From NCBI RefSeq assembly GCF_007556775.1, contig NZ_CP041742.1, forward strand, positions 2,494,001 to 2,558,000: 64,000 nt of DNA, read 5' to 3'. Made by a program: the position numbers and the translations under genes. Below, piece by piece: positions 8,481 to 17,511 of this stretch. This DNA comes from Lysobacter lycopersici (lineage in GTDB: Bacteria; Pseudomonadota; Gammaproteobacteria; Xanthomonadales; Xanthomonadaceae). Position 1 is the stretch's first letter. Each line of letters opens with the position of its first letter. The notes below the pieces were generated by a model that searched no databases, was not told where the DNA came from, and worked only from the letters and a program-made list of their open reading frames with translations.

Positions 8481-9275
8481 ATGAGGCAATACCTCGAACT
8501 ACTGCAACACGTGCTGGAACACGGCGCGGAGAAGGGCGACCGCACCGGCACCGGCACGCGCAGCGTGTTCGGCTGGCAGATGCGCTTCGATTTGAACGAA
8601 GGCTTCCCGCTGGTCACGACCAAGAAACTGCACCTGCGCTCGATCGTGCACGAGTTGCTGTGGTTCCTGCAGGGCAGCACCAACATCGCCTACCTCAAGG
8701 ACAACAAGGTTTCGATCTGGGACGAATGGGCGGACGAACGCGGCGAGCTCGGTCCGGTCTACGGCAAGCAGTGGCGCAGTTGGGAGGGTGCGGGCGGCGA
8801 GACCATCGACCAGATCAAGTGGCTCGTCGACGAGATCAAGCGCAACCCGGATTCGCGGCGCCTGATCGTCAGCGCATGGAACGTGGCCGACCTGCCGAAG
8901 ATGGCGTTGATGCCCTGCCATTCGCTGTTCCAGTTCTACGTCGCCGACGGGAAGCTGAGCTGCCAGTTGTACCAGCGCAGCGGCGACATCTTCCTCGGCG
9001 TGCCGTTCAATATCGCCAGCTATGCGCTGCTCACGCACATGGTGGCGCAGGCCTGCGGGCTCGGCGTCGGCGATTTCGTACACACGCTCGGCGACGCGCA
9101 CCTGTATTCGAACCACGTCGAACAGGCGCGCGAACAGCTGTCGCGCACGCCGCGCAAGCTGCCGACGTTGAAGCTGGATCCCGGCGTGACCGACATCTTT
9201 GGCTTCAGCTACGACGACATCGCCATCGAAGGCTACGACCCGTGGCCGGCGATCAAGGCGCCGGTGGCGGTCTGA
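8481..9275 (+). CDS. thyA: thymidylate synthase
   Basis: This is a 264-residue cytoplasmic enzyme making dTMP from dUMP with methylene-tetrahydrofolate. Length equals that of E. coli ThyA. The catalytic cysteine lies in [12 protein letters not shown], and the dUMP-binding phrases [23 protein letters not shown] and HLYSNH are present. It is placed 1 bp after lgt and, with one gene between, before folA, which regenerates the tetrahydrofolate it oxidises. An operon lgt-thyA-unknown-folA is likely. Confidence 0.97.
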   Translation: MRQYLELLQHVLEHGAEKGDRTGTGTRSVFGWQMRFDLNEGFPLVTTKKLHLRSIVHELLWFLQGSTNIAYLKDNKVSIWDEWADERGELGPVYGKQWRSWEGAGGETIDQIKWLVDEIKRNPDSRRLIVSAWNVADLPKMALMPCHSLFQFYVADGKLSCQLYQRSGDIFLGVPFNIASYALLTHMVAQACGLGVGDFVHTLGDAHLYSNHVEQAREQLSRTPRKLPTLKLDPGVTDIFGFSYDDIAIEGYDPWPAIKAPVAV

Positions 9276-9289
9276 ACGGGAGAGGGGAC

Positions 9290-10387
9290 ATGGGTTCGTT
9301 GAAAGCGGTTTCGCTGGTCGTGCTGTGCCTGCTGCCGGGGTTGGTTCGCGCCGAAAATACGCGCGTCATGGGGACGAGCATCGACCTGCCGTTCGAGTAC
9401 GCGCTCGTCGGCACGGAGGACTCGTCAAGCAACAATGCCTTGTTCTCCGCGGTGCAGTGGAAGCGGATCGAGGTTACCGACAAGGACGGCACGAAGCACC
9501 GGTTGCAACTGGTCGCGAGCTATACCTCGTCGGATCGGTTGTCGAACACGGCGATGGAGGATGTCGCGGAGAAAGCCTCGGTCGAGCAGGCCGCAAAACC
9601 GGGCGTGCGTTCTTCGACGAGCCTGGAGGTCGACGGGTTCCCCTTCCATTTCATCGAAGGCCCGGCCGACAACAAGCAATATCCGCAACGGATGAGCATG
9701 TCCGGCGTCATCAACGGCGCGCTGTACCAGTTCTCGATCATGGCCGGGGACCAGGGCCTGCTTACCGAAGAACTTGCGAAACGGGTAAAGGCGATCAGCA
9801 TCGATTACGCGCAGCTCCTGAAGTTGCGCCCGGCCTTCGAGGAAGAATCCAAGGCCGCGGTGGTCGACGGTGTGCTCGACACCCCCTTGAACAGGATCCG
9901 GCTGGATGCAAGCACGCGTGCCCGGCTCTCGAGCAGCGTGAGGATGACCGATGCGGCGGGAACGCCGGTGTTCCGGGTTCGCGGTTTCTCCTTGTTCAAG
10001 GCCGGGTTCTGGACCATGCAGAACCTGATGGTGTACGTCGGCTGCGGTTCAGAAGAAGCCTATTCGCGCGTCAACGAAGGGAATTTCCTCGCGATGAACG
10101 ACGGCGGCGACGACGAAGACGACGAGCACTACGTCGATGTCTCCGTTCCCGAAAGCGCGATCCTCGCCGGCTTGCCGGCACGGACGGCAACCGCGAGGGG
10201 CGGCAAGGCGATCGGCTTGCGCCGTACGTCGATCCGCCGATGGGAGGCGAAGAAGGATGGCACGCTGTACCAGGCCGGCTTGATCCGGCTCAACGGTTCG
10301 CCCATCGAAAAACTGATCGGCACCCAGCTCGAAACAGGCCCCGCCACGTGCCAGCTGGGGTTGAATTACGGCGCCGGCAAGGATTGA
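9290..10387 (+). CDS. exported protein of unknown function between thyA and folA
   Basis: This encodes 365 residues with an N-terminal signal peptide (about 1-22, hydrophobic core VVLCLLPGL, cleavage near VRA). The mature part is mixed alpha/beta with an acidic cluster NDGGDDEDDEHY around residue 275. I recognise no domain. GGGAGAGGGG directly upstream is a strong ribosome site that decides ATG 9290. It lies 14 bp after thyA and 5 bp before folA, so it is cotranscribed, but its export argues against a role in folate metabolism. Confidence 0.8.
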   Translation: MGSLKAVSLVVLCLLPGLVRAENTRVMGTSIDLPFEYALVGTEDSSSNNALFSAVQWKRIEVTDKDGTKHRLQLVASYTSSDRLSNTAMEDVAEKASVEQAAKPGVRSSTSLEVDGFPFHFIEGPADNKQYPQRMSMSGVINGALYQFSIMAGDQGLLTEELAKRVKAISIDYAQLLKLRPAFEEESKAAVVDGVLDTPLNRIRLDASTRARLSSSVRMTDAAGTPVFRVRGFSLFKAGFWTMQNLMVYVGCGSEEAYSRVNEGNFLAMNDGGDDEDDEHYVDVSVPESAILAGLPARTATARGGKAIGLRRTSIRRWEAKKDGTLYQAGLIRLNGSPIEKLIGTQLETGPATCQLGLNYGAGKD

Positions 10388-10392
10388 TCGCG

Positions 10393-10896
10393 ATGCCTGC
10401 GGCGAAGATCGTCCTCATCGCTGCGCTGGATCGCAACTTCGCCATCGGCAAGGGCAATGCCTTGCCGTGGCATTTGTCCGACGACCTCAAGCGCTTCAAG
10501 GCGCTGACGCTGGGCAAGCCGCTGCTGATGGGACGCAAGACCGCGGAATCGCTCGGCCGCGCGTTGCCGGGCCGCACCAACCTCGTGCTCACGCGTTCGA
10601 ACCGCGTGCCGTTCGACGGCATGCAGGCGGTGGAAACGCTGGAGCAGGCGATGTGCGTCGCCGAACTGGAACAGGCCGAAGAACTCTGCGTGATCGGCGG
10701 CGGCGAGGTGTTCGCGCTGGTATTGCCGCAGGCGACGCGCATGCACCTGACCTGGGTCGATACCGTGGTCGAGGGTGCGGACGCGTTCTTCCCGCGCTTC
10801 GATCGGGACGAATGGCGCGAAACATCGCGCGAGGCGCATCCGGCCGATGCGCGCAACGCATTCGCGTTCGAATTCGCGGACTATTTGCGCGCCTGA
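10393..10896 (+). CDS. folA: dihydrofolate reductase
   Basis: This is a 167-residue cytoplasmic enzyme reducing dihydrofolate to tetrahydrofolate with NADPH. Motifs are typical: N-terminal IAALDRNFAIGKGNALPWHL, the catalytic acidic position in the following SDDLKRFK, LLMGRKTAESLGR, and the NADPH-binding IGGGEVF. It starts 5 bp after the preceding gene. Its 3' end overlaps the end of the convergent TPR gene by 16 bp. Confidence 0.97.
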   Translation: MPAAKIVLIAALDRNFAIGKGNALPWHLSDDLKRFKALTLGKPLLMGRKTAESLGRALPGRTNLVLTRSNRVPFDGMQAVETLEQAMCVAELEQAEELCVIGGGEVFALVLPQATRMHLTWVDTVVEGADAFFPRFDRDEWRETSREAHPADARNAFAFEFADYLRA

Positions 10897-12701
10897 CGAT
10901 TCGCCGGCAATGCGCGGATCTGGTCGAAGCTCAGGGTTTCGACTTCACCGGGCGGCGGTAGGCCGACCTTCTTGCAGAAGGCGATGAAACCCGGATCGTT
11001 GCGCAAGTTCAGGATGAGCGGGTCGGTCGGCAGGAAGACGAGGTCGTGGGTCGAAGCGCGCTGCAGCCATTCCACGGCATAGGCGGCATCCCCGCGCAGC
11101 GCGTAGATTTGCGCGACCGTGTACGGATCGGGATTGGCCATGCCCGCGAGAGCGTTCGCCAGCGCTGCGTCCGCAGTTTTGCGGTCCGGCCCGACCTGGG
11201 CTGCCAGCGCCGTGTACAGGACGCGATCCTTCGCGGGCATTTCCGCGGCGATGTCCATGGCCGCTTTCGCATCGCCGCGCATCATGGCGTCGACCATGCG
11301 CGAGAAAACGATCCTCTGCTGCCACTCCGGATTCGTTAGCGGCAGGCTTTCGGCCGTGCGGAGGTACTTCTCCGCCTCGTCCAGCCGGCCGGCCGCCATC
11401 AGCAATCTCGCATACTGCAAATAGTTGATGGTGTACAACGGCTCGGTCGAAAGCAGCCGCGCCCTCAGCGGGATCGCTTCACCCAGTTTTCCGACCTGGA
11501 AGAGCACATAGCCGCAACCATTGAGGACGGTGCCATCCTTCGGCGCCAATTGCACGGAACGCCGACACCCGGCCAAGGCGCCCTGGTGATCGAGGTGGTA
11601 GACCTTCAGGTAGGCGAGAGCCGCGTTGGCCGGGCCCAGTTCCGGCGCCAGTTGCAGCGCCTTGTCCGCCGCGAGGCGGGCGATGCGCATGTGTTCGCTG
11701 GCGACCTCGGGGGACGTGTCCCGGAACGCGGCAACGGTGCTCCACGATCCGGACAGGTGCGCCCAAGCCATCGCATAGCCCGGGTCGAGCTGTACGGCCC
11801 GGGTCATGTACTCGGCCGCATTGCGGAAATCCTCGTTGTGCCAATACGTCAGGCCTTGCAAGTAGGCGTTGTAGGCCTCGATGTTGCCGCTGGGTGGCCG
11901 GTCGTCTTGTCGCGCGGCCGCCTCGGGCGACAGCAGCCTTGCCTGCAGGGCGCCGGCCACGGCATTGGTGATTTCGTCCTGCAGCTTGAACAGATCCTTG
12001 TAGGGGCGGTCGTAGTGTTCGGCCCACAACGTGCTGCCGTCGGCGGCCCTGACCAGCGATGCGCTGATGCGCACCAGGTCGCCCGCGTGCTGCACGCTGC
12101 CGCTGAGCAGGTAGGCCGCGCCCAGCTTCGCGCCGATGGCCGCGCTGTCGCCCTTGTCGTCGCGGAACTGGAACGAGGACATGCGGCCGATCACTTTCAA
12201 TCCATCGAATCGCGACAGCGTGTCGATCAGGTTTTCGGAAAGGCCGTCGGAGAAGAATTGCTGCTCCGGGTCCTTGCTGGCGTTGACCAGCGGCAGCACC
12301 GCGATGGAACGTTCGTCCGCCGATGCCCGATCCGCTTGCGCGGATGCCGCAACCGCGGCGGGGGCTTGCGCGACATGCGGCTTCGGGAGCACGTGGCCAC
12401 GGAAGAACCATCCGAGCGCGATGGCCATGAGCACGGCCGCGATCGCGAGCATGCGTTTGCCGCCGGAGGTGCTCACGTCGAGCTTCACGCCTTCCGGCGT
12501 GAGTTCCAGCGCCCAGGCCATGAGCACGGCGACGGGAAACCCGAGGGCGAACAGCAGGACGACCAGGCGCAACGCCCAGACCGGCAGGTCGAACGCGGGG
12601 AGGATGGTGGCCGTGACCTGCACCAGCAGCCAGGCCACCGCGAGGTAGCCGATGGCCACCTGGAAGACCTTGCGCCTGCGCAATTCGGACAGGAACGCCA
12701 T
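10881..12701 (-). CDS. membrane-anchored TPR protein with TolB/FlgO-like domain
   Basis: This encodes 606 residues. The N-terminus (MAFLSELRRRKVFQVAIGYLAVAW) contains one hydrophobic segment, followed by two more hydrophobic stretches to about residue 110. A FlgO/TolB-N-like region (about 135-265, with SIAVLPLVNAS and GSVQHAGDLVRISASLV) precedes TPR-like repeats to the C-terminus. Such proteins are common in Xanthomonadaceae and often mis-annotated as adenylate cyclases because the same module follows cyclase domains elsewhere; no cyclase domain exists here. GGAGG precedes ATG 12701. It is convergent with folA, with a 16-bp overlap of the ends. Confidence 0.85.
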   Translation of the reverse strand: MAFLSELRRRKVFQVAIGYLAVAWLLVQVTATILPAFDLPVWALRLVVLLFALGFPVAVLMAWALELTPEGVKLDVSTSGGKRMLAIAAVLMAIALGWFFRGHVLPKPHVAQAPAAVAASAQADRASADERSIAVLPLVNASKDPEQQFFSDGLSENLIDTLSRFDGLKVIGRMSSFQFRDDKGDSAAIGAKLGAAYLLSGSVQHAGDLVRISASLVRAADGSTLWAEHYDRPYKDLFKLQDEITNAVAGALQARLLSPEAAARQDDRPPSGNIEAYNAYLQGLTYWHNEDFRNAAEYMTRAVQLDPGYAMAWAHLSGSWSTVAAFRDTSPEVASEHMRIARLAADKALQLAPELGPANAALAYLKVYHLDHQGALAGCRRSVQLAPKDGTVLNGCGYVLFQVGKLGEAIPLRARLLSTEPLYTINYLQYARLLMAAGRLDEAEKYLRTAESLPLTNPEWQQRIVFSRMVDAMMRGDAKAAMDIAAEMPAKDRVLYTALAAQVGPDRKTADAALANALAGMANPDPYTVAQIYALRGDAAYAVEWLQRASTHDLVFLPTDPLILNLRNDPGFIAFCKKVGLPPPGEVETLSFDQIRALPANRQARK

Positions 12702-12749
12702 CGAGCCTCCGCGTTGTCCCCCTGGCAGATGCTAACGCGATCCCGCGTC

Positions 12750-13649
12750 TCAGGCGGACGCCTTGCCGCGCTTGCGGCGCTGGTCGCGCCTGCGTGATTG
12801 CGACTTGCGCGGCTTCGGCGGTGCAGCCGGTACGTCGCGCCCCCGTACCTGCACCACGCGCAGTTCGTCGGTATCGAGGCGCAGCGCGGTGAGCTTGCCG
12901 CCCCAGACCGCGCCGGTGTCGATGGCGTGCACGCCGTGGGCGATCATCAGGCCGAGCGCGCTCCAGTGGCCGCAGACGATGCGCAGGTCGCGTTCGGCGC
13001 GGCCGGGCACTTCGTACCAGGGATAGAGCCCGGGCTGCTGCGCGCCTGGCGTGCCCTTCTCGTCGAAATCGATGCGTCCGCGCGGGCTGCAGTAACGCAT
13101 GCGCGTGAACACGTTGATGATCGCGCGGTCGCGTTCGTTGCCGGCGAGGCGCGGCGACCACATCGGCTCGTCGCCATACATGTTGCGCAGCAACTTGCGC
13201 CGGTCGTCGCCGCGCAGGCGCAACTCGACCTCGTGCGCATGGCGTTCGGCCATCGAAATGGTCCACTTCGGCGCGAGGCCGGCATGCACCATCGCCCAGC
13301 CGAGCGCACGGTCGACGTGCATCAGCGGCTGGCCGCGCAGCCAGTCGAGCAGTTCGTCGCGGTCGTCGGCGAACAGCACCGATTGCAGGTCCGGGTTGAC
13401 CTTGCGCTGCTCGTCCGGCTCGCGCTCGGCGATGGCCAGCAGCGAGAGGTCGTGGTTGCCGAGGGTGACCACGCAGCTGTCGCGCAGCGAATGCACCAGC
13501 CGCAGCGTTTCCAGCGATTCACCGCCGCGATTGACCAGGTCGCCGCAGAACCACAAGCGGTCCTGCGCCGGATCGAACCTGATCGCATCGAGCAGGCGCC
13601 GGGTGGGATCGAGGCAGCCCTGTAGGTCGCCGATGGCCCAGACGGTCAT
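12750..13649 (-). CDS. apaH: symmetrical bis(5'-nucleosyl)-tetraphosphatase
   Basis: This is a 299-residue cytoplasmic metallophosphoesterase splitting Ap4A into two ADP, limiting alarmone levels and removing nucleoside caps from RNA. The metal-binding motifs are GDLQGC at residue 8, GDLVNRG near 38 and GNHD near 65. The C-terminal 25 residues are a Lys/Arg-rich tail beyond the enzyme core. ATG 13649 puts the first motif at the usual position. It is the last gene of the lptD-to-apaH chain, 16 bp after apaG. Confidence 0.96.
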   Translation of the reverse strand: MTVWAIGDLQGCLDPTRRLLDAIRFDPAQDRLWFCGDLVNRGGESLETLRLVHSLRDSCVVTLGNHDLSLLAIAEREPDEQRKVNPDLQSVLFADDRDELLDWLRGQPLMHVDRALGWAMVHAGLAPKWTISMAERHAHEVELRLRGDDRRKLLRNMYGDEPMWSPRLAGNERDRAIINVFTRMRYCSPRGRIDFDEKGTPGAQQPGLYPWYEVPGRAERDLRIVCGHWSALGLMIAHGVHAIDTGAVWGGKLTALRLDTDELRVVQVRGRDVPAAPPKPRKSQSRRRDQRRKRGKASA

Positions 13650-13665
13650 GTCGCCCAAGTCGCCA

Positions 13666-14049
13666 TCAGTGCAGGGTGCGCGGCACGGCGAGGGTGAACG
13701 GCGGGATCGGCGCATCGAACTCGGTGCCGTCGTCGCCGCTCATGTGGTAGCTGCCCTGCATCGTCCCGACCGCGGTTTCCAGCACCGCGCCAGAGGTGTA
13801 GGTGAAGGCTTCGCCGGGTTCCAGCCGCGGCTGTTCGCCGACCACGCCTTCGCCGCGCACTTCCTCGACCTTGCCGTTGCCGTCGGTGATCACCCAGTGG
13901 CGGTCAAGCAACTGCGCCGGCAGGCGGCCGAGGTTGCGGATGCGGATGGTGTAGGCGAATACGTAGCGTTCGCCGTCCGGATCGGACTGTTCGTCGAGGA
14001 ATTGCGTGGCCACGCTGATTTCCAGCGCGTAATCGGAATGCTCGTCCAT
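13666..14049 (-). CDS. apaG: ApaG protein
   Basis: This encodes 127 residues, the usual length, forming one fibronectin-like ApaG/DUF525 domain. The family sequence [35 protein letters not shown] and the strongly conserved YTSGAVLET...MQGSYHM and VPRTLH end are present. The exact biochemical role is not settled; it is genetically associated with apaH and rsmA. ATG 14055, two codons upstream, is equally possible. It lies 37 bp after rsmA. Confidence 0.95.
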   Translation of the reverse strand: MDEHSDYALEISVATQFLDEQSDPDGERYVFAYTIRIRNLGRLPAQLLDRHWVITDGNGKVEEVRGEGVVGEQPRLEPGEAFTYTSGAVLETAVGTMQGSYHMSGDDGTEFDAPIPPFTLAVPRTLH

Positions 14050-14086
14050 GCGCATAGTGTAAGCGCGGGGCGTGCGAAGGCGGGGT

Positions 14087-14905
14087 TCATGCGGCGCGGA
14101 AGCCAGCGAGGCGAACGAACTCGGCGACGGACAGCTGTTCCGCGCGCGCGCCGGGATCCAGCCCGGCTGCGGCGATGGTTTCGGCTTCCATCGTGCCGGC
14201 GAGCGCGTTGCGCAGGGTCTTGCGGCGCTGGCCGAAGGCGGCGCGGACGATGGCGGCGAAGCGCGCACGATCGTCGATGCCTATCGAATCGGCCGCGCGC
14301 GGCAGCAGCCGCACCACCGCCGAATCCACCTTGGGCGCGGGCCGGAACGCGCCCGGCGGAACGGTGAACAGAGGCGTGACCGTGCAATACGCCTGCAGCA
14401 TCACGCTCAGGCGGCCATAGACCTTGTTGCCGGGCGGCGCGGCCATGCGTTCCACCACTTCCTTCTGCAGCATGAAGTGCATGTCGCGAATGGCATTCGC
14501 GTGGTCCAGCGCATGGAACAGGATCGGCGAGCTGAGGTTGTAGGGCAGGTTGCCGGCCAGGCGGATCTTTTCGACGCCGAGTTCGGCCGCGAGCGCGGTG
14601 AAATCCACGCCGAGCACGTCGCCTTCGATCAGCTTCAAGTCGCCGTGTTCGCGCGCGGCGGCCTGCAGCGGCGCGTGCAGGTCGCGGTCGAATTCGATCG
14701 CGGTCAGCGCGCCGTGGCGATCCAGCAGCGGAAAGGTCAAAGCGCCCTGGCCCGGGCCGATCTCGACGATGGCGTCGCCCGGCTGCGGATCGATCGCCTG
14801 CACGATGCGTTCGATCACGCCGCGTTCGTGCAGGAAGTTCTGGCCGAGGTGCTTCTTGGCGTCGCGTTGGAAGCCGTCGGCGTCGCGGTCGGCGTGACGG
14901 TTCAC
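14087..14905 (-). CDS. rsmA: 16S rRNA (adenine1518/1519-N6)-dimethyltransferase
   Basis: This is a 272-residue SAM-dependent enzyme that dimethylates two adjacent adenines in helix 45 of 16S rRNA, a late 30S assembly step. Motifs: KKHLGQNFL near residue 16, SAM motif [12 protein letters not shown], acidic EFD, and the catalytic [11 protein letters not shown]. The start is a GTG at 14905 that overlaps the stop of the preceding gene as GTGA, indicating coupling. No ATG with suitable placement exists. Confidence 0.96.
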   Translation of the reverse strand: MNRHADRDADGFQRDAKKHLGQNFLHERGVIERIVQAIDPQPGDAIVEIGPGQGALTFPLLDRHGALTAIEFDRDLHAPLQAAAREHGDLKLIEGDVLGVDFTALAAELGVEKIRLAGNLPYNLSSPILFHALDHANAIRDMHFMLQKEVVERMAAPPGNKVYGRLSVMLQAYCTVTPLFTVPPGAFRPAPKVDSAVVRLLPRAADSIGIDDRARFAAIVRAAFGQRRKTLRNALAGTMEAETIAAAGLDPGARAEQLSVAEFVRLAGFRAA

Positions 14906-15240
14906 AGCAACTTCGTCCCGAGCGGCACGTCGCGGTCCGGCACGCACAGCGCCACCGCGCCGTCGGCATCGTGGAAGCCGGTGACGAGGCATTCGGACAT
15001 CAACGGGCCGATCTGTTTCTTCGGGAAATTCACCACGCCGACAACGAGCCGACCGACCAGTTCCTCCGGCCGGTAATGCACGGTGATCTGTGCGCTGGAC
15101 TTGAGCACGCCGAGTTCCGCGCCGAAATCCACTTGCAGCACATAGGCGGGCTTGCGTGCCGTGGCGAAAACTTCTGCGGACAGCACGCGGCCCACGCGCA
15201 GTTCCACTTTCAGGAAATCGTCGAAGCCGATGGTTTCCAT
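14902..15240 (-). CDS. tRNA-binding-domain protein, CsaA-like
   Basis: This encodes 112 residues consisting of one OB-fold tRNA-binding domain, as in the C-terminus of bacterial MetRS and in the stand-alone proteins CsaA and YgjH. Typical phrases are DFLKVELRVGRVLSAE, KPAYVLQVDFG and GVVNFPKKQIGPLMSECLVTGF. CsaA has been described as a secretion-related chaperone and tRNA binder. It is inserted between pdxA and rsmA and linked to both by overlaps (TGATG upstream, GTGA downstream). Cytoplasmic. Confidence 0.9.
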   Translation of the reverse strand: METIGFDDFLKVELRVGRVLSAEVFATARKPAYVLQVDFGAELGVLKSSAQITVHYRPEELVGRLVVGVVNFPKKQIGPLMSECLVTGFHDADGAVALCVPDRDVPLGTKLL

Positions 15241-16184
15241 CACGACGCGCTCTTGCGATGCGCGGCCATGCGCGCGCATTCGGCGATGGCGGCGAACAGG
15301 CTGGATGGATCGGCGATGCCCTTGCCTGCGATGTCGAGTGCGGTGCCATGGTCGACCGCGACGCGCGGGTAGGGCAGGCCGAGGGTGATGTTCACCGCGT
15401 GTTCGATGCCGGTCGATTTCAGCACCGGCAGGCCCTGGTCGTGGTACATCGCCAGCACCGCGTCGAATCCGGGCAGCTTGTCCGGCAGGAACGCGGTATC
15501 GGCCGGCAGCGGGCCGCGCAGGTCGAAACCTTCGTTGCGCAGTTTCGCGAGCATGGGGTGGATCGTTTCGATTTCCTCGCGGCCGAGCACGCCGTCTTCG
15601 CCCGCGTGCGGGTTCAGGCCGAGCACCGCGATCACCGGCGATGCGATGCCGAAGTCCGTCCGCAGCGAGGCATGCAGCACGCGCAAGGTCGTTTCCAGCG
15701 AGGCTTGCGAAATCGCGTCGGGAACCGCGCGCAGCGGCAAATGCGTCGTCGCGAGCGCGACGCGCAATCCCGGGCGCGCCAGCATCATCACCACGTCGCG
15801 CCTGGCTTGCTTCGCGAGCAATTCGGTGGTGCCGGTGTAGGCGATGCCGGCGGCGTTGATGTTGGCCTTGTGCACCGGGCCGGTGACGAGGCCGTCGATG
15901 CGGCCATCGAGGCAATCGCGCGCGGCCGCTTCGAGCGCGGCGATCACCGCGGCGGCGTTGCGCGGATCGGGCTGGCCGGGCGTGGCCGCAATCGCGTTCG
16001 GGAATTCGACCGCGGGGAATGCGGGCAGTGCGATGCCGAGCTTCGCCGCGGATTCGCGCAGTGCGCCTGCATCGCCGTAAACCACGAGTTCGGCGGGATG
16101 CGCGCCGGCGAGGATGCGCGCGCAGAGTTCGGGACCGACGCCGGCCGGCTCGCCCGGAACCAGCGCCAGCCTCGGGCGGAACAC
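15240..16184 (-). CDS. pdxA: 4-hydroxythreonine-4-phosphate dehydrogenase
   Basis: This is a 314-residue NAD-dependent cytoplasmic enzyme of pyridoxal phosphate synthesis, oxidising 4-phosphohydroxy-L-threonine before condensation by PdxJ. Family motifs: PGEPAGVGPEL at the N-terminus, GLVTGPVHKANIN, AVLGLNPHAGEDG, AMYHDQGLPVLK and the PRVAVDHGTALDIAGKG region with metal-binding histidines. The start is inferred as GTG 16184, which lies one base after the surA stop; no nearer ATG is available. Operon position after surA is the classic order. Confidence 0.95.
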   Translation of the reverse strand: MFRPRLALVPGEPAGVGPELCARILAGAHPAELVVYGDAGALRESAAKLGIALPAFPAVEFPNAIAATPGQPDPRNAAAVIAALEAAARDCLDGRIDGLVTGPVHKANINAAGIAYTGTTELLAKQARRDVVMMLARPGLRVALATTHLPLRAVPDAISQASLETTLRVLHASLRTDFGIASPVIAVLGLNPHAGEDGVLGREEIETIHPMLAKLRNEGFDLRGPLPADTAFLPDKLPGFDAVLAMYHDQGLPVLKSTGIEHAVNITLGLPYPRVAVDHGTALDIAGKGIADPSSLFAAIAECARMAAHRKSAS

Positions 16185-16185
16185 C

Positions 16186-17511
16186 TCAGCCGCCGTTGGG
16201 GCTTGCAGCGCCGTCGTCTGCGGGATGGATGTCGACGTAGGCCTCGCCGCGCAGCTGCTGCAGGTAGCGCGACCAGGATTCCTCGAGCTTGCGCTGGCCG
16301 ATCGACTCGCGGACCTGGGCGCGACGGTTCTCGTCGGTGGCATCCACCTGGCGCGAACCTTCGCGCTGGACGATGTGCCAGCCCGCCTGGGTCTTGAATG
16401 GCTGGGAGACCTGGCCGTCCTGCAAGCCCGACACCTGCGCGCCGAAATCCGGTCCGAAGGCGTCGGCATTGAACCAGCCGAGGTCGCCGCCGTTCGGCTT
16501 GGTGCTCAGGTCGTCGGAATTCTCGCGCGCCACCGTCGCGAAATCCGCTCCGCCGGCGATGCGCGCGCGCAGGGTGTCGATCCTGGCCTTGGCATCGGCA
16601 TCGCTGGTCTTGTCGTCCACGCGCACGAGGATGTGGCGGGCCTGGTATTGGGTCACCATCTGGGCGGCGCCGGCGGGCGCGTCCGCGGCGCTGCGCGTTT
16701 CGACCAGTTGGACCAGCTGGAATCCGCTGGCGCCGCGGATCGGACCGATCACCTGGCCGGCCTTCATGCCGCTGATCATGTTCGCGAATGCGGTCGGGAT
16801 CTCGTCGGCGCTGCGCCAGCCGAGGTCGCCGCCTTCCAGCGCATTCTGGCTGTCGGAGTAGCGCGCCGCGGCCGTGGCGAAATCCATCTCGCCGCGGTCG
16901 ATCAGGCCCTTCACGCCTTCGATCTTCTTCTGCGCGACGTCGATCTGTTCGGGCGTCGGGTTTTCCGGCAACGCCACGAGCAGGTGCGCGAGGTGGTACT
17001 GGGCGCTGTTGGCCTGGGTCGCCATCGCGGCGTCGACCTCGGCGTCGCTGACGCTGATGCTGGTCTGCGCATAGCGCTGGCGCAGGCGCTGGATCGCGAT
17101 TTCATCGCGGATCGAATCGCGGAAGGACGCGTAGTCGAGCCCCTCGGTGCCGAGGTTGGCGCGCAACTGGTCGACGCTCAGGTGGTTCTGGTTCGCCACG
17201 CCGGCGATGGCGGCGTCGACGTCCTGGTCGCTGACGCGGATGCCCTGTTGCGAGGCCTGCATCACCTGCAACCGGACCATGACTAGGCGCTCGAGCACCT
17301 GCTTGCGCAGTACGTCCGCCGGCGGAAGCTGCGCGTTCGGTTGCTTGGCGTACTGGTTCTGGATGTTCTGGATGGCGCGATCGAGTTCGCTCTGCAGGAC
17401 CACGTCGTCGTTGACAACGGCGACGATGCGGTCGATGGGCTGGACGGTTTGCGCGAACGCGTTCCCGGCGAGCAGGCAGGCGGCAAGCAGGCTGGCGAGC
17501 AGTGTCTTCAT
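16186..17511 (-). CDS. surA: periplasmic chaperone and peptidyl-prolyl isomerase SurA
   Basis: This is a 441-residue periplasmic chaperone that escorts outer-membrane proteins (including LptD) to the BAM complex. Signal peptide 1-21 (ending AFA), SurA N-terminal helical domain (about 25-165), then two parvulin domains (about 170-275 with AHLLVALPENP and 285-390 with ARHILVRVDDK), and a C-terminal helix. The start ATG overlaps the lptD stop as ATGA. Length agrees with the family. Confidence 0.97.
   Translation of the reverse strand: MKTLLASLLAACLLAGNAFAQTVQPIDRIVAVVNDDVVLQSELDRAIQNIQNQYAKQPNAQLPPADVLRKQVLERLVMVRLQVMQASQQGIRVSDQDVDAAIAGVANQNHLSVDQLRANLGTEGLDYASFRDSIRDEIAIQRLRQRYAQTSISVSDAEVDAAMATQANSAQYHLAHLLVALPENPTPEQIDVAQKKIEGVKGLIDRGEMDFATAAARYSDSQNALEGGDLGWRSADEIPTAFANMISGMKAGQVIGPIRGASGFQLVQLVETRSAADAPAGAAQMVTQYQARHILVRVDDKTSDADAKARIDTLRARIAGGADFATVARENSDDLSTKPNGGDLGWFNADAFGPDFGAQVSGLQDGQVSQPFKTQAGWHIVQREGSRQVDATDENRRAQVRESIGQRKLEESWSRYLQQLRGEAYVDIHPADDGAASPNGG

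Noticed and set aside
10881-12701. Adenylate cyclase annotation for the TPR protein
   Set aside because: No cyclase catalytic domain; only the membrane, FlgO/TolB-like and TPR parts are present.
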